Positions 40,890 through 42,762 of a stretch of 42,762 bases of DNA are shown piece by piece (positions within the stretch are counted from its first letter, which is position 1; the number at the start of each line of letters is the position of its first letter). The notes beneath the pieces are model-generated. The model worked only from the letters and a program-made list of their open reading frames with translations. It did not search any database and was not told the origin of the DNA. This stretch comes from a virus, in the IMG/VR virus record IMGVR_UViG_3300025009_000198, positions 1-42,762 of that record. One strand, 5' to 3'. The translations under genes were made by a program, and so were the position numbers.

Positions 40890-41438
40890 TTAAATCCTTG
40901 CCCCCATTGTACGAAGTTGGGTAGCGAAATTACCGTATTGCTCTTTAGGTAGCATCGTAAGAGCCTGTACACCAAAAGCGGTAAGTAATGCTACGAGCTC
41001 AACCTTTCGCCCTGCATCCATTAACTGCGTGGCGGCTACTGCTAGCTGATCCATAGTGTAGCTAGCTGCTGTGGTGGGCACTGCGGTTAAAGGCTGCTGC
41101 ATCGGCTGCTGTGGTAGTTGAGGTTGTTGAGGTTGCATTTGTTGGACTGGAATTTGCGGCGGCTCTTGCTGGACTGGTGCTTGCTGCTGTGGAATAACCG
41201 GCTCTTGCTGTTGAAGTTGCATTTGCTGAGGTTGTACCTGTTGTAGCTGTGGTTGCGCTTGTTGAGGCTCTTGCATCTGCGGGAAATATTGTGGCTGCTG
41301 GATCGGGGGAATAACTGACGGTATTTGAACCGGCGCGCCCTCGATTGGTTTAACTCCGACTAGCGCTCCGATTAAGGCCCTAATCACCTCTACGATTTCA
41401 GGTGCTTTGATTTCGACAACTACATTTACATTAAACAT
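40890..41438 (-). CDS. Gln/Pro-rich linker protein of the early operon
   Basis: A 182-residue product: a short N-terminal domain (VVVEIKAPEIVEVIRALIGA), ~80 residues of Gln/Pro/Met repeats, and a helical C-terminal domain (MDQLAVAATQLMDAGRKVEL). The middle is low complexity, the ends are likely interaction domains. It abuts DUF2800. A scaffold for the replication or recombination complex is an inference. Confidence 0.7.
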   Translation of the reverse strand: MFNVNVVVEIKAPEIVEVIRALIGALVGVKPIEGAPVQIPSVIPPIQQPQYFPQMQEPQQAQPQLQQVQPQQMQLQQQEPVIPQQQAPVQQEPPQIPVQQMQPQQPQLPQQPMQQPLTAVPTTAASYTMDQLAVAATQLMDAGRKVELVALLTAFGVQALTMLPKEQYGNFATQLRTMGARI

Positions 41439-41470
41439 TGTTCGTCCTCCTCTTTCTGACTCTTAAATCT

Positions 41471-41881
41471 TTACCAGGCGCAAATAGGATTCTTGTTCAC
41501 GGATCTTTTATTAATCATGTGTCCGACCTCAACCCAAGTCCTGCTCTCCATCGTCCTCACGAACTCAAGCCCCTCATAACCCGCCTGCATTGGAACGTAC
41601 TCCCCAGTGATCCGATAAACCGATACCAAGTTCTCCTTGCCATTCTCCCGGGCCATGGCCTTGATCGCTTTATCCATCGTCGGACCATCGCGCTCTACTA
41701 CTCCAGCCTTTGGATACTTACCCTCCGTTAGCCACTTCAGATGGTCCTTCAAAGTGGTTCCGCTCATGCCTAACGCTTTAGCAAATGCATCTCGGCTTGT
41801 GTGTTTGTTAAACGCGGACATGAATCCCTCAAGAGTCGGAAATAGTTTCTGCAGTTTTTCACGATTGGTTGTCTTAGCCAT
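41471..41881 (-). CDS. early HTH-like protein
   Basis: A 136-residue product with a likely helix-turn-helix (RDAFAKALGMSGTTLKDHLK) and a C-terminal mixed domain. A transcription or replication regulator of the early operon; family unknown. Confidence 0.65.
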   Translation of the reverse strand: MAKTTNREKLQKLFPTLEGFMSAFNKHTSRDAFAKALGMSGTTLKDHLKWLTEGKYPKAGVVERDGPTMDKAIKAMARENGKENLVSVYRITGEYVPMQAGYEGLEFVRTMESRTWVEVGHMINKRSVNKNPICAW

Positions 41882-41892
41882 AACCTACCTCC

Positions 41893-42129
41893 CTAAGTAG
41901 CCTTTTTAATAGACCGACTTACTCGCTTTTGAATTGCATGGTCACTAACCCCGTATAGTTCTCCGACTTGCTTCCATGTTAGGCACTTTTTAAACCTCAA
42001 AATCTCACTAATATCGGCGTCCTTTAATTTCCTTGGCGTAGGCAGTATTTGCATGACTTGAAAAGCCTCGTCCGGAATTCGTTCTGACAGAATACAAACA
42101 CATAAAGCGTAGTAGTTTTCCTGATTCAC
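41893..42129 (-). CDS. small HTH protein
   Basis: A 78-residue product with a C-terminal helix-turn-helix (LTWKQVGELYGVSDHAIQKR) and a basic tail. It overlaps the upstream gene by 4 bases. Probably a DNA-binding regulator. Confidence 0.7.
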   Translation of the reverse strand: MNQENYYALCVCILSERIPDEAFQVMQILPTPRKLKDADISEILRFKKCLTWKQVGELYGVSDHAIQKRVSRSIKKAT

Positions 42130-42380
42130 CGGCCCTTGCGCCTTCTTTGCTTGGGATAGTTCTTATACCGGTCAGTCCTTGAACGCACCGAGCACGCCTT
42201 TTGCTTCGGTAAAATTGGGGTAAACGCAATCCTTGATTTACCGTGAGCCCAATATCCCTCTGGACCTCTTTCCAATAGCACGGCACAACCCGGGGCTCTG
42301 CAAAAAGATAGGGTTTCACCGGGTTTAAATTGCATAGCTTGTCCACAAATACAGGTTGGAGTTAACGCTTGCTTAGACAC
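42126..42380 (-). CDS. small Cys-containing, basic protein
   Basis: An 84-residue product, zinc-ribbon-like CICGQAMQF ... FCRAPGCAVLLE followed by a strongly basic C-terminus. It follows the repeat gene stop (42401) by 20 bases. Possibly nucleic-acid binding. Confidence 0.6.
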   Translation of the reverse strand: MSKQALTPTCICGQAMQFKPGETLSFCRAPGCAVLLERGPEGYWAHGKSRIAFTPILPKQKACSVRSRTDRYKNYPKQRRRKGR

Positions 42381-42400
42381 GGAACCGCCTCCTCGATTCG

Positions 42401-42762
42401 TTATTTAGCCTCAACAAATTCGCTGTTCACAAGTTGATAAAAGGTATCTGCCTTGATTTTCTCGCCATCTACTTTTGCGCTTTGGACATCAACGATATGG
42501 TCTCTCCCTTCGTTGTCTTCGGCCCATTCCGCTAGTACAATCCAACAACCTAACGCACCCCGGGCTTTTCCTTCATAGCCGGTACACATTGCTACCGACT
42601 CTTTCCCCTCGACCGTGGCAGCGCTCTGGCCGCCTGTGTTCGTGGCAGCGCTCCGGTAGCCTGTGTTCGTGGCAGCGCTCCGGTAGCCTGTGTTCGTGGC
42701 AGCGCTCTGGTAGCCTGTGTTCGTGGCAGCGCTCTGGTCGCCTGTGTTCGTGGCAGCGCTCT
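42401..42762 (-). CDS. DUF7666-like repeat protein, C-terminal part (continues from base 1)
   Basis: Continues the gene that starts at 451. From 42762 it reads SAATNTGDQSAATNTGYQ and more repeats, then SAATVEGKESVAMCTGYEGK and ARGALGCWIVLAEWAEDNEG to the TAA at 42401. A conserved C-terminal domain follows the repeats, as in other phage proteins of this kind. At least ten repeat units are present across both ends; the true number is unknown because the assembly breaks inside them. Confidence 0.8.
   Translation of the reverse strand, partial: SAATNTGDQSAATNTGYQSAATNTGYRSAATNTGYRSAATNTGGQSAATVEGKESVAMCTGYEGKARGALGCWIVLAEWAEDNEGRDHIVDVQSAKVDGEKIKADTFYQLVNSEFVEAK
42607..42762. repeat. 27-bp coding tandem repeat, right contig end
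   Basis: Five 27-bp units plus partial units of the same sequence as 1-117. Positions 42685-42761 equal 1-77 exactly. Confidence 0.95.

Noticed and set aside
38876-41438. CAG/CTG-like short repeats as a possible CRISPR or satellite array
   Set aside because: They are codon repeats of Gln/Pro-rich protein segments, with no regular spacers.

Overview
The window is an essentially complete genome of a temperate, long-tailed (siphovirus-type) bacteriophage of a low-to-mid-GC Bacillota host. The gene families and strong Shine-Dalgarno sites fit Clostridia, Negativicutes or Bacilli; the genus cannot be told from this sequence. Both ends lie inside the same 27-bp tandem repeat. The minus-strand gene that starts at 451 runs off base 1 and its C-terminal half re-enters at 42762, so the molecule is circular (or circularly permuted) and the contig was broken inside a coding repeat.

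Layout on the circle: the lysogeny switch is at 1.0-2.4 kb (Cro-like gene on minus, CI-like repressor and a short ImmA/IrrE-type metalloprotease on plus), with a large serine integrase at 2.4-4.0 kb on minus. A near-consensus promoter (TTGACA, 17 bp, TATAAT) on the minus strand has a repressor-type operator exactly filling its spacer. It drives a leftward early operon: Cro, small proteins, the repeat protein across the contig junction, then from 42.4 kb down DNA-binding and Gln/Pro-rich proteins, a DUF2800 nuclease, a DUF2815 ssDNA-binding protein, a family A DNA polymerase, a primase/VapE helicase, a VRR-NUC nuclease, an SNF2 helicase and a DUF1492-type late regulator. A terminator at 31.1 kb separates this from the late genes: small and large terminase, portal, MuF-like protein, scaffold, capsid, head-tail joining proteins, tail tube, tail assembly chaperone with a probable +1 frameshift, tape measure, distal tail and hub proteins, and a propeller-like tail protein.

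At 11.9-14.3 kb lies a diversity-generating retroelement (DGR): a C-type-lectin-like target with a C-terminal variable repeat, a 107-bp template repeat directly after it, and a DGR-type reverse transcriptase. Of 19 differences between template and variable repeat, 18 are at template adenines on the sense strand. A divergent small-gene module (10.0-11.0 kb) and the holin/amidase lysis pair (8.8-9.9 kb) follow.

The most unusual part is a plus-strand cassette at 4.3-8.7 kb, where cargo genes usually sit between integrase and lysis: a small ribbon-helix-helix-like protein, a VirB2-pilin-like membrane protein, a membrane-anchored M23 peptidase, an ~800-residue VirB4/VirD4/HerA-like ATPase and a zinc-ribbon/OB-fold membrane protein. 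It looks like a minimal type IV secretion or DNA-transfer apparatus without a relaxase. Its promoter has the same operator-in-spacer design as the phage early promoter, so the phage repressor probably controls it.
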